DNA of 64,000 nucleotides from Acidobacteriota bacterium (GTDB lineage: Bacteria; Acidobacteriota; Blastocatellia; Chloracidobacteriales; JADJPF01). Both the position numbers and the translations under genes were made by a program. The first letter of the stretch is position 1. Every line of letters starts with the position of its first letter. The notes beneath the pieces were generated by a model. The model saw nothing but the letters and a program-made list of their open reading frames with translations. It ran no database searches and had not been told where the DNA came from. The DNA lies in NCBI GenBank assembly GCA_016213785.1, contig JACQZQ010000003.1, forward strand, positions 100,792-164,791, given 5' to 3'. Of the stretch, positions 1-9,153 are shown in pieces.

Positions 1-1
1 A

Positions 2-1987
2 GCTTTAGAAAATTTAGATAAACTTGTAAAAAGGGGTTTAGAGCGAGAGAAAGAACAGTTAGAAAGCTCCAAAAATGAAATAAAAAACCTACTTGTAAAG
101 CTTCAAGAGAAAACAGCTAAAAAGCCCTCTATTGAACAAAAGAAACTTTCTGAAACAGAAACAACAATTTGCCAGCCTAACACCCCTTTAGAAAAATCTT
201 CTCATTTAGTTGAAGTGATAGCTTCACCTTTAGAAGTGTTTAAGAACTGTGCTTTAGAATTTAAAAACCTACATAATACTAGTAACATACTTAGTAAACT
301 TTCTAGATCTCAATTTGATCCTCCTCGTGTAGTAGGCTTAATTTTTAGCCAACTTAAACAACTTAAAGTTAAGCTACAAACCTTTGATCCCTTAACAGCT
401 AATACTCAACTAGAGATTATTGAAAAACAGCTTAATGAATATCGAATTTGGCTTAAGAGAATAAACGATACTCTCCCCCCTTATACTCTTCGTCAATATC
501 TTGACCAAGGAATTTTGCTTCAAGAAGAAATGCTTCAACTAGCTAGGTTTATTATTACCATAAGATCAGATGCAAATGATGATAAGATCAAGCTAGAAAT
601 ATTACTTGGCAGAGCGCTAGAAATAGAAGTAGATCGCCATCATATAATTACAGATCTTTTTCCAGTAGGGTTTACTTTTCTACAAATCTCTGAAGATGAG
701 CCAGCACTAGTTACTTTACAGGAAGTTTTTTCTGAGTGGGATAGAGTCCAAAACTATAGCGAAGTGATGGAAACTAACCTTTTAGCCAAAGTTAAACAAG
801 CAAAAGGTGGGCTAGGTAATTTCTTTTGGCATCCTCAAGTACTTACAATTATAGTAGAAATAAATCTTAAGCAAGATTTTAAGATCAAAGAATTAATTGA
901 GATTGAGCAAAAAGAAGTAGGTGTTATTTGTGAAAAATTAATTAAAGCAGGGATAAAAACTCTACCTCGTCAAGGTCAAGTAGGAGCACTTGATCTTGAA
1001 GCAGCACGTCGAATGGTTGAACGGGCTAGAGAGCTTGTTAATAATAACCATGAAAATAACCGCTCAGGTTTAATGATGTTGGCTGAAATAGGCAGACTAC
1101 TTAGGGCTTATCTTAAAGAGCAGAATGCACTTAGAAAAGTAGAGAATCAAACTAAACCTGATAAAGAAAAACCCTATGAACCAGTAGAAGACTTTAAGCC
1201 ACAACCTACTATTTCAGATACAACAAATATAGCAAAGCCAATTTTTTCCCAACAACCTCAAGTTACTCAAGTCTTTATTGCTTCTCCTGTTCCTAGCAGC
1301 CAACTCCCACCACAAGCAAAACCTGCTACACCAAATAATGTAAAAACAGGTAATTTAGCAGAACAATTTAGCCAAATGGCTAATAAACAAATGGAGCAAA
1401 TAAATCCAATAAATCCAATAAATCCAATAAACCCAATAAACCCAATAAATTCAATAAATCAAGAGTCTTTTGATTTAAGTAAAACATTTGCTGGTAATAA
1501 TTCACATGAGATAGTTTTACAAAGCCGTTTAGCAGAGATTTGTATTCTTCTTGCAACTAAACTTAGGGATGTTCCTGTAAAAGTTCTTCAACTTAAGCGC
1601 TCCCAACTTACCTTAGCCTCTTGGGAAGTAGAGGCGTTACTTTCTGATAATGAATCTTTAAGCCTAGAAGTAAAAAGACAGGATTCTTTAATGCGTCGTG
1701 CTATAGCTATGTTAGCAGAAATGCAAGAAGTAGGCGTTTCTTTTAGAGAACTTTCTTCTTCTGGTAAGCAAAAAGAATTGGAAGAAGCTTTTAGTAGAGC
1801 AAATTATTTTTTAGAACAAGCTAAAATTACAGCTAATGACCTTGAAATGCAATCACATAGCGAGCGCGATAGAGGGCAATACCCTAAAGCTCAAAACCTA
1901 GCTGCTACACGTCAAAAATTAATTAGTACACACCAATTACTTTCTAGCATTATCGCTTGGCTTAAAAAAGAAAAACAAGTATCTTAA
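2..1987 (+). CDS. Unrecognised coiled-coil protein, 5' end outside window
   Basis: The reading frame is open from the first bases of the window, so the gene begins upstream; the GTG at 215 is only an internal codon. The visible N-terminal part is charged and predicted coiled coil (LEREKEQLESSKNEIKNLL), followed by a long helical region without transmembrane segments or a recognised domain. Around codons 395-415 counted from 215 there is an Asn-Pro-Ile tandem repeat inside a Pro/Gln-rich linker, and then a second helical domain of about 170 residues. I do not recognise the family. The shape (helical domain, disordered linker, helical domain) suggests a scaffold or cytoplasmic partner protein, but that is inference. 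The stop TAA is followed by a 344-base gap. Confidence 0.75.
   Translation, partial: ALENLDKLVKRGLEREKEQLESSKNEIKNLLVKLQEKTAKKPSIEQKKLSETETTICQPNTPLEKSSHLVEVIASPLEVFKNCALEFKNLHNTSNILSKLSRSQFDPPRVVGLIFSQLKQLKVKLQTFDPLTANTQLEIIEKQLNEYRIWLKRINDTLPPYTLRQYLDQGILLQEEMLQLARFIITIRSDANDDKIKLEILLGRALEIEVDRHHIITDLFPVGFTFLQISEDEPALVTLQEVFSEWDRVQNYSEVMETNLLAKVKQAKGGLGNFFWHPQVLTIIVEINLKQDFKIKELIEIEQKEVGVICEKLIKAGIKTLPRQGQVGALDLEAARRMVERARELVNNNHENNRSGLMMLAEIGRLLRAYLKEQNALRKVENQTKPDKEKPYEPVEDFKPQPTISDTTNIAKPIFSQQPQVTQVFIASPVPSSQLPPQAKPATPNNVKTGNLAEQFSQMANKQMEQINPINPINPINPINPINSINQESFDLSKTFAGNNSHEIVLQSRLAEICILLATKLRDVPVKVLQLKRSQLTLASWEVEALLSDNESLSLEVKRQDSLMRRAIAMLAEMQEVGVSFRELSSSGKQKELEEAFSRANYFLEQAKITANDLEMQSHSERDRGQYPKAQNLAATRQKLISTHQLLSSIIAWLKKEKQVS
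1399..1460 (+). repeat. 9-bp in-frame tandem repeat (about 6.9 copies)
   Basis: Unit AATAAATCC with C/T variants in the later copies. It encodes the Asn-Pro-Ile repeats of the surrounding protein. The unit is a multiple of three, so copy-number change would keep the frame. Confidence 0.9.
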
Positions 1988-2331
1988 ACTATTTATTTAC
2001 TTAGATTTCAGTGAAAATCTTACCTAGTAAGTAGCTTTACATTGAATGAATAATATTCATTTAATATAACTTGTGTATTTTCAATATGTTAAATATTTTA
2101 TAAAACCATTTGTATACTGATTATACAAGTCTAAGCAATTTAATAGCCAAGAAATAAAAATACAAGGTTATCTTGGCTTGCTAATCTATTAAAAATACAT
2201 ATAGTTAAGCGAAGATGAAAAGCCTTAAAAGTTTTTAATATTTAATGGCACAGATTTTGTTGTAAATAAAAACACATAAAACAAAAATCAATATAGAAAT
2301 TTAATAAATTTTCAAGGTAGGACTAAATAAA
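1988..2331. other. Intergenic region, 344 bp
   Basis: Very AT-rich stretch between two plus-strand genes. No convincing terminator hairpin follows the upstream stop, and no clear -35/-10 pair is visible. A modest purine-rich ribosome-binding site (AAGGTAGGA) lies about 10 bases before the M36 protease ATG. Nothing else was recognised. Confidence 0.5.
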
Positions 2332-3999
2332 ATGCGTAGTTCATTAAGATCTAGGATAAAAGCTTTAACTGCTGCAATGCTATTTTTTAGCGCTAGTTAT
2401 GCAATTAATGCAGAGTTTCAAAAAGATTCAAATAAGTTTCAATCTCTCCCAATAGAAGGAAACCTTTTAGTAGAAGGTAGTCCAGCTATTGATGTAAATA
2501 GCCATTGGCAAAGTTTTACTCGCCGCAGTCAATCAAGAATTGGTGTAAATTGGCATCCTCAAATAGGCACAGCCGAAGCTCTTTTTGGTAAGCTAGCTTC
2601 TTTAGATATTGCTTCTGAAAAAAATGCTCGTAAGTTTTTAGCAGAAAATAGAATGCTTTTTAAGATGAGCCAAGATCTTAGTGATTTAACCTTAACACGT
2701 GATTTCCAAACACCTTTGGGAAGTCATTTTGTTTTTCAACAAAAATATCAAGACATCCCTGTTTATGGCGCTCAAACCAGTGTCCATTTTAATCAACAAG
2801 CTGAAATTGTTGCAGTTAATAATGCCTATCTTCCTAATATTAATCTAGCTTCTGTAACCCCAAATATTAGTAAAGAAGATGCTTTGCAGGTTGCTGGACT
2901 TGAACTTAAAGTAGCTAATCTTAGTGAAGCTACCAGTGAATTAGTAGTTTATCCTTATAATGATACAATTGCTTTAGCTTGGCATATTAATATTCCTACT
3001 TCACGTCATACTTGGGAACTTTTTATTGATGCCCAAAGAGGTGGATTATTAGGCGAAATAAAAGATATTAACCGCTATGTTAATGGTACAGGGAAAGTAT
3101 TTAATGTAAATGCTGTTGTTGCTACTCGTAATAATGGCTTAAGAGATAATAATAATGCTGATTCTGCCGTACCAAGCAGTGCTTATAGCACAGTCACTTT
3201 ACAAGGACTTGTTGGAAATGGCTTTCTAGATGGTCAATATGCTTCAAGTAAAAATACTAAGAAACGTGTTTCTAACTCAAGCAACAGTTTTATTTATACA
3301 CGTAGCAGCGATGGTTTTAGCGAAGTTATGGTTTATCATTTTATAGACTATACTCAACGCTATATTCAAAGCTTAGGTTTTACTAACATAAACAACCGCC
3401 AGATTGCATATACAGTAAATTCATCCCGTGCAGATAATTCTTTTTATTCACCTAGTTCAAAATCCTTAAACTTCGGAACAGGTGGTGTGGATGATGCAGA
3501 AGATGCAGAAGTAGTTTTTCATGAGTATGGTCACTCTATCCAAGATAATCAAGTGCCAGGATATGGTTCTAGTAGAGAAGGTGGAGCAATGGGTGAAGGT
3601 TTTGGAGATTATTTAGCTGGTAGTGTTGGTGCTCAACTAAGTGGAGGTTTTCAAGATGTTTGTGTTGCTGAATGGGATGCTACTTCTTATAGCAGCGCTA
3701 ATCCTCCATGTTTACGTCGTTTAGATAGCACTAAACATTATCCTGAAAGCGTTGTAAATGAAGTTCATGCTGATGGAGAAATGTGGTCAGCCGCTTTATG
3801 GCAAATTCGTGCTTCCATAGGCGCTTCAAGGGCAGATAAAGTTATTTTACAATCCCACTTTTTACTTACTTCTAGTGCTAACTTTAGCCAAGGTTCAAAC
3901 GCAATTGTTACTGCTGCTATAAACTTAGGCTATACTTCTACAGAAGTAAATAACATTAGAACAATCTTACGTAATCGCGGTTTTAATGTAACAGCATAA
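2332..3999 (+). CDS. Secreted M36 (fungalysin-type) zinc metalloprotease
   Basis: Predicted extracellular zinc endopeptidase of 555 residues. An N-terminal hydrophobic segment (about residues 10-27) ends at an Ala-containing site and looks like a signal peptide. Residues of about 80-180 resemble the FTP inhibitory propeptide of fungalysin/thermolysin zymogens. The catalytic motif HEYGH (His397, Glu398, His401) and the downstream GAMGEGFGD segment, with Glu422 as the likely third zinc ligand, are diagnostic of M36. The C-terminal helical domain (about 450-555) is typical of this fold. The gene stands alone and ends at a strong bidirectional terminator. It is likely made as a zymogen and activated outside the cytoplasm, as known for the family. 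Its substrate is unknown; general protein degradation is plausible. Confidence 0.93.
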   Translation: MRSSLRSRIKALTAAMLFFSASYAINAEFQKDSNKFQSLPIEGNLLVEGSPAIDVNSHWQSFTRRSQSRIGVNWHPQIGTAEALFGKLASLDIASEKNARKFLAENRMLFKMSQDLSDLTLTRDFQTPLGSHFVFQQKYQDIPVYGAQTSVHFNQQAEIVAVNNAYLPNINLASVTPNISKEDALQVAGLELKVANLSEATSELVVYPYNDTIALAWHINIPTSRHTWELFIDAQRGGLLGEIKDINRYVNGTGKVFNVNAVVATRNNGLRDNNNADSAVPSSAYSTVTLQGLVGNGFLDGQYASSKNTKKRVSNSSNSFIYTRSSDGFSEVMVYHFIDYTQRYIQSLGFTNINNRQIAYTVNSSRADNSFYSPSSKSLNFGTGGVDDAEDAEVVFHEYGHSIQDNQVPGYGSSREGGAMGEGFGDYLAGSVGAQLSGGFQDVCVAEWDATSYSSANPPCLRRLDSTKHYPESVVNEVHADGEMWSAALWQIRASIGASRADKVILQSHFLLTSSANFSQGSNAIVTAAINLGYTSTEVNNIRTILRNRGFNVTA

Positions 4000-4047
4000 A
4001 ATTACTTAAATAGCTGTTTAACCAAAATTAACCAAAAGTTACTAATA

Positions 4048-4080
4048 AAAACCCAGCAGATTTCTGCTGGGTTTTATTTT
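4048..4080. terminator. Bidirectional rho-independent terminator
   Basis: A perfect 13-bp inverted repeat (4048-4060 with 4063-4075; arm AAAACCCAGCAGA, 2-base centre) has A-rich sequence before it and T-rich sequence after it. It can therefore stop transcripts from both sides: the M36 gene on the plus strand and the S41 gene on the minus strand, whose stop codon touches it. Confidence 0.92.
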
Positions 4081-6371
4081 TATTGGCTTACCACTTCAAT
4101 AGCTTTTTCTAAAAACTCATCTCGTTTTTCAGCTACACCTTTAAGTGTTCTAGATACTGGAATTGTTGGCTTTATCCCTACTCCATGGTGTTGAGAGCCA
4201 TCATGTTTAAGAACTTTCATTCCTGTCCAAACTACTGTGTAATCTCCTAGTAATTTTATAGGGTTAATGTTTCCATTAGTACCTGCTGTAGTTGCGCCCA
4301 CGATTTCAGCTAGTTTATAAGCTTCTACAACACCCATATAAGATTCAGCATAACTAATTGCCCGACCATCTGTAATAAAAGCAGTTTTAGCTTTTAGTCT
4401 TGGTGATTTTGGTTCTAATTTCCAACGACCATCAGTATTAAATTCTTTCATATTTTGGTGATCAGGGGTTGAAACTATGGGTATATTCCATCTAGCTGAT
4501 TCTATAGGTTGATCAGTTAAATGATGAAGAATTACTGCGGAAATTTGATTAGGATAGCCGCGTAGGTCAAAAATTATTCCCTTAGCTTTTTCTAATTTAG
4601 GTAAGGCTTGGGTAAAGTCTGCATCTGTAATTCTATCTATATCCAAGTAGAAAATCCCTGGTTTAACTTCAGCAACTTTTTCTGGTCTTTGTTCTTTGAT
4701 TAAGTAAAAATTATCGGTTCTTTTTAGGGAAATAGTCTTTTTCTCTTTATTAATGGTTTGGACTTCTAAAGTAACTTGGGAAGACTCTTTTCCTGATAAA
4801 ATACTTCTTAAAGCATTAAAGCGTTTCCATTGAGGAGTAGGGCTAGAAATCATAGCTTCTTTTTCTGCTAAAAGCTCTTTAGATGCTTTACCATCCACAG
4901 AAATAATAATATCGCCTGCTTGTAAACCTTGAGTATCTTTATTAGGTTCTAGATCTGTTATAACTAACTTTTCTTCTATCCAATCGCATAGCACTGGCGG
5001 AGCAAAAAAGTTTTGTTCTCCAGCATAACCAACACCTCCATGACCATCTTGAAGATCTGCAATCATTAGGCTTAGAGTTTTTGCAAAAGCTGAAGCATCT
5101 TTGTCATTAGCTGCTGAGACTAAAGTTTTTTCTAAAGTTTTAGCCCAGTCTACTTTAACTACATCAAAATATGGGTAAAAATGCTGCATTATATTCCAAC
5201 TTACAATTACATCTGCTAGCCTAGTTGAACGATCATTTCCAGAATATTTTATTAAAGAATCTGTATCGCTTTTGCTATTAGAGTTTATATGGGGTAGAGT
5301 GCCTTTTTCATCAATAAATAAAGCTGTTGGAACTATACAAGATAATCCCGCTCCTAAATCACCAATAAAAGGTTTACTTGGATCTGGAGTTTTATCTGAA
5401 ATGGGTTCTTGTTTTCTAAAACTCCTATAGGGAGAAAAATTATTTTGTTTAGTACTTCCAAAACCCGTGTGTTGCCAATAAGTTATTTTTGCATTAGAGG
5501 TTTGGGTTTTTAATTCAGCAGATAATTCAGGCTTGTTTGAGGTTGGAAAAACTTTTACAGTTGGGGCAATTGGAGCAAAAATAGAATTTAGTCTTTCTGC
5601 TAATTCTGTATTATTTTTGGCTTCTTCAACCACCTTAATATTTTTAACTGCAAAGCCGTCCCAATTAATATTGGCAGCTTCGTCACTAGGGTGAAAATGA
5701 CGTACATAGCCAAATAGCTTAGTAAATGCCATTACATTTGTTAACCCTTGTTCAGTTAATGGCCTAGCAGGTTCTTTTAAGTAAGTAAGCTGGCCTATTT
5801 CCTCAAAAGAAACTTCATCTAACCAAGCTTTACCTTTACCTAAAAGGAGCATCCCAAAATTTATGCTTTGAGCATTTTGATCAATATCAGCAACTATTTC
5901 ATAAGGCTTCCATTCAGAGGAGTAAATTGGCCTATCACCCATATTATCAAAGAAACCTATGGTATTTTCGTTAAGATTTACACGAAACCAAAGTTGAGCA
6001 CGTCCTCCACTATCACTATTAATTTTTACTGAACCACGAAATTTAACACGTTTTCCACGAAAGGCCGTTGCATCAATACTCTGCATTACATTTCCAAAAT
6101 TTTCTGGAGAAACTTCTCCATCATTAAATACCACAGCACATCGTTTTCCTGATTTTGGGGTTTCTTCAACTAATTTAACTAAATATCCTTTGCCAGGTGA
6201 TCGCCAATCCTTAGGTATTTCTCCGACTTGGCCTTCTTCCAAATCTAGATTTAGCGGTTTTTCATTAAGAGAAGGGGTTTGTTTTTTATCTTGAAAGGCT
6301 TTTGTTTTATATCCTAAAGATATGAGCAGCATTAAAGAGAGAGTTATTAAAATTAAAGTGTTTTTTTTCAT
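4080..6371 (-). CDS. Secreted S41 family serine peptidase (C-terminal-processing/tricorn-like)
   Basis: A 763-residue predicted exported protease. Residues 1-25 form a signal peptide. About residues 40-195 look like a beta-sandwich carbohydrate-binding-type module (WFRVNLNE, WLDEVSFEEIG). Then comes a helical S41 N-terminal region, a PDZ-like segment near residues 475-555 (LQAGDIIISVDGKASKELL) and the S41 core (IFDLRGYP, AFITDGRAISYAESYMG). Ser673 in the RAISYAE motif is the likely nucleophile. The C-terminus has the usual GVGIKPTIPV segment. It is monocistronic as far as can be seen and convergent with the M36 protease, with which it shares a terminator. The PDZ domain suggests recognition of substrate C-termini. 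Physiological substrates are unknown. Confidence 0.9.
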   Translation of the reverse strand: MKKNTLILITLSLMLLISLGYKTKAFQDKKQTPSLNEKPLNLDLEEGQVGEIPKDWRSPGKGYLVKLVEETPKSGKRCAVVFNDGEVSPENFGNVMQSIDATAFRGKRVKFRGSVKINSDSGGRAQLWFRVNLNENTIGFFDNMGDRPIYSSEWKPYEIVADIDQNAQSINFGMLLLGKGKAWLDEVSFEEIGQLTYLKEPARPLTEQGLTNVMAFTKLFGYVRHFHPSDEAANINWDGFAVKNIKVVEEAKNNTELAERLNSIFAPIAPTVKVFPTSNKPELSAELKTQTSNAKITYWQHTGFGSTKQNNFSPYRSFRKQEPISDKTPDPSKPFIGDLGAGLSCIVPTALFIDEKGTLPHINSNSKSDTDSLIKYSGNDRSTRLADVIVSWNIMQHFYPYFDVVKVDWAKTLEKTLVSAANDKDASAFAKTLSLMIADLQDGHGGVGYAGEQNFFAPPVLCDWIEEKLVITDLEPNKDTQGLQAGDIIISVDGKASKELLAEKEAMISSPTPQWKRFNALRSILSGKESSQVTLEVQTINKEKKTISLKRTDNFYLIKEQRPEKVAEVKPGIFYLDIDRITDADFTQALPKLEKAKGIIFDLRGYPNQISAVILHHLTDQPIESARWNIPIVSTPDHQNMKEFNTDGRWKLEPKSPRLKAKTAFITDGRAISYAESYMGVVEAYKLAEIVGATTAGTNGNINPIKLLGDYTVVWTGMKVLKHDGSQHHGVGIKPTIPVSRTLKGVAEKRDEFLEKAIEVVSQ

Positions 6372-6480
6372 TTTATTACCACCTTAAAAGTGTAGAAAAA
6401 TTTCTTTAATATAAAGGCGAGGATCTAAGAAATTTTATGTCAAGTTTTTCCGGTTTGATGGGCAGAAGCTAAAACTCAAA

Positions 6481-9153
6481 CTATTTTTGTATATTATTTA
6501 TTGCTCGTTGTGCTGCTGCACGTACTGTATCAGCACGATCGCTTTTTACAAGCTGCTCTAAAATACCAACTACAGAATTATCACCTAATACGGCTAAAGC
6601 TTCAGCCGCATTAGCTCTAACTGTATCTTCCTTATCAGAAAGCGCTGCTACTAAAGCAGGGGCTGATTCCCTTAGTCCAAGGGCTTTTAAGGCTAGGGCA
6701 GCTGCAGCACGTTTTTTAGGAGATGTCTTTGATTGAAGTGAATCTAGGACTTGTGGTAGGGCTGCTTGGCCTAGTCTTCCTAAAGCATTGGCTGCACTTG
6801 CTCTAACAATAAAGCGTTCATCATCTAAAGCTAAAACCATTGGTTCAACAGCTCTTTGATCGCCTATTTCAGCCAAAACTGTTACAGCTAAAACCCTTAT
6901 AGATTCATCTGGATCCGCTAAAAGACGACATAGTGTTTCTACAGAGTCTTTACCAATAATAGCTAAAGCTCTAGCAACTCCATAGCGATTAGCTCCACGC
7001 ATATCTTTCTTTAGCGCTTCAGCCATAGGATTAACTGCGGCTACACCCATTTTACTTAATGCTTGACAAGAATAATAACGAACAGGAGCAGCAGGGTCTC
7101 CTAAAAGAGGAATTAAAGCTGTAATAGCACTCTCTGGTTGTAGATGCCCTAAGACTCTAGAGGCTTGTGCTCTAGCACGCCAATTTCGTGAAGATAGAGT
7201 TTTAATTAAAGCTGGAGTAGCTTTATTAGAAGAGAGTTTAATTAAAGAATCTGCTGCTAATGCTCCTAAGGCTACATCATAACTGGTTAGCATTTTTACT
7301 AGAGACTCTGTTGCTTTTTCATCACCTAAGTCTCCTAATGCTAATGCAGCCGTTGCCCTAATAGGTGCATTTTCATCATCTAAAGCAGCAATTAGGCTAT
7401 CTGTTGCACGACTATCTTTTAGTTTTGCTAATGCTTTAATACTTTCTAATCGGGTTAGAATTTCTTTATCATTTACAGCAGTAATTAAAAGAGGTACAAG
7501 CTCTTTTATCCCCATTCGGCCAGCTAAACTAGCCGCATCAGCACGAGTACGCCAGTCAGAGGATTGGAGTTTGGTTGAAAGAGTATCTATATTAATACCT
7601 AAGACTCTTAAAGAGTCGATTGCAGCAACTCTTACATTAGGATTTGGATCTTCAAGTAGTATAATTAAAGGCTCAATTGCTGCACGATCGCCAAAGCCTC
7701 CTAACGCCTGTGCTGCTTCGCTTCTTACTTGTGGATCACGATGACCTAAAGCGGCTACTAATGGTTCTAAGCTAGAAGGAATACCTAATTGAGCTAACCA
7801 GCGAGTAGCAGCCTTAGGAGTTTGCCAACTAGGGCTTTTTCCATTTCTAATTGTCTGAGATAAATTATCAATAGTTACTCCCATCTTATTTAATGCTAGG
7901 TCTATTATAGGTCGTGTTTGACCTTGGGGGTCTTTACGAGCGCGAAATAATAGGTCAATAGTCTCTACTTGCTCAAAAGTTGAGATTGCTTTGGTTAAAG
8001 CTTCTGCTATTTCTCGGTCACGAGTTAAAAGTAAATGTTCAATTAAAATAGAAGGGATTTTTAAGTTACGCGTCCTAGCAAGTGATTCAATCGCAACTAG
8101 TTGGATTCTAAGGTCTTCATCTTTAAGTAAAGTTTTAAGAGTCTCTATTACTTTTTCATTCGGTAAATTGCCTAAAGTAGGGATAATTTGAAAAATAAGC
8201 TTTTCATCTCTAGGGCTTTCTGATTTAGCTGTCTCTAAGAGCTTAATTAATCTATCTACTGCCCTTAAGTCATTTGCTTGGCATAAAATATCAATAAGTT
8301 GGCGTTTAGTAGATAAATTTACTTGGTCTAAATCTAAACTAGATAAAATACTATTAAGAGATTCTTTTTCCCCAAAATGGTAAAGTGCACTAGAAAAAAT
8401 ATCTTTAGTATCTGGTTTTAAGTCTCTTGCAGCAATTAGACGATTAATGGCTTTGGGATCATTTAGTTTTACTAATAAAAGCGCTACTTCCCATCGCACA
8501 TTTAGATCCTCATCTGTTAGAAGTGGAGCAAGATAGTCTATTGTTTTAGAATCAGGGATTAAACTAATTGCTTTGGCTGTTTGTTCACGTACAAAAGCAT
8601 TTTTATCTAAGCGCATTTCATAGAGTAAGTTAAGAGAATCTTTAACAAAAGCTTGCTCCAAAGGGTATTTTTGGCTAGAAATATCAGCAATTGCTAAGAC
8701 TGCATTACCACGAACAAAAAAATAGCTATCTTGAGTTGCTTTAACGATTTCGGGTAGTAAGCTAGAACGTTTTTCTTGTGAAAGAGTAGAGATTAGTTGC
8801 AAAGCACGAGAGCGAATTAGCCAGTCAGCATCTTTTAATGCACGAGCTATAAAATTATTTAATTCAGGATGCTTTGCTTCGCTTAGCTTATTTAGAGCGT
8901 CAAAACGCTCTTCATAAGTTGGAGCATCAAATTGTTTTATTGGATCAGAAAATATATTTAATAAGTTTAGATTCAACTCTGGTTTAGCTTCGGGTTTAGG
9001 TTCAACTTTAGATTCAGTCTTGGACTGAAGTTTATTAGCCTTACTATTTTTTTTAGCTTTATTTTGAGATAAAACAGGATTAGTAGCTAGAAATAGAATA
9101 GCTAGAATAAGTAAAGAAAAATATTTAATTGTTGATTTGTTTCCAATTTCCAT
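6481..9153 (-). CDS. Exported HEAT-repeat protein A
   Basis: An 890-residue protein built almost wholly of HEAT/PBS-lyase-type repeats of about 30 residues, with recurring VRAxAAxALGxLGD and AVxPLIxAL signatures from about residue 70 to the end. The longest frame starts at a TTG (9165); the ATG at 9153 is preferred and is followed by a good signal peptide (ILAILFLATNPVLS) and a Lys-rich stretch. No catalytic residues are visible, so a protein-binding or scaffold role outside the cytoplasm is inferred. Its start lies 29 bases inside the end of the upstream HEAT gene, in another frame, which suggests translational coupling and joint function. The repeats near the N-terminus are more diverged than those at the C-terminus. 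Confidence 0.85.
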   Translation of the reverse strand: MEIGNKSTIKYFSLLILAILFLATNPVLSQNKAKKNSKANKLQSKTESKVEPKPEAKPELNLNLLNIFSDPIKQFDAPTYEERFDALNKLSEAKHPELNNFIARALKDADWLIRSRALQLISTLSQEKRSSLLPEIVKATQDSYFFVRGNAVLAIADISSQKYPLEQAFVKDSLNLLYEMRLDKNAFVREQTAKAISLIPDSKTIDYLAPLLTDEDLNVRWEVALLLVKLNDPKAINRLIAARDLKPDTKDIFSSALYHFGEKESLNSILSSLDLDQVNLSTKRQLIDILCQANDLRAVDRLIKLLETAKSESPRDEKLIFQIIPTLGNLPNEKVIETLKTLLKDEDLRIQLVAIESLARTRNLKIPSILIEHLLLTRDREIAEALTKAISTFEQVETIDLLFRARKDPQGQTRPIIDLALNKMGVTIDNLSQTIRNGKSPSWQTPKAATRWLAQLGIPSSLEPLVAALGHRDPQVRSEAAQALGGFGDRAAIEPLIILLEDPNPNVRVAAIDSLRVLGINIDTLSTKLQSSDWRTRADAASLAGRMGIKELVPLLITAVNDKEILTRLESIKALAKLKDSRATDSLIAALDDENAPIRATAALALGDLGDEKATESLVKMLTSYDVALGALAADSLIKLSSNKATPALIKTLSSRNWRARAQASRVLGHLQPESAITALIPLLGDPAAPVRYYSCQALSKMGVAAVNPMAEALKKDMRGANRYGVARALAIIGKDSVETLCRLLADPDESIRVLAVTVLAEIGDQRAVEPMVLALDDERFIVRASAANALGRLGQAALPQVLDSLQSKTSPKKRAAAALALKALGLRESAPALVAALSDKEDTVRANAAEALAVLGDNSVVGILEQLVKSDRADTVRAAAQRAINNIQK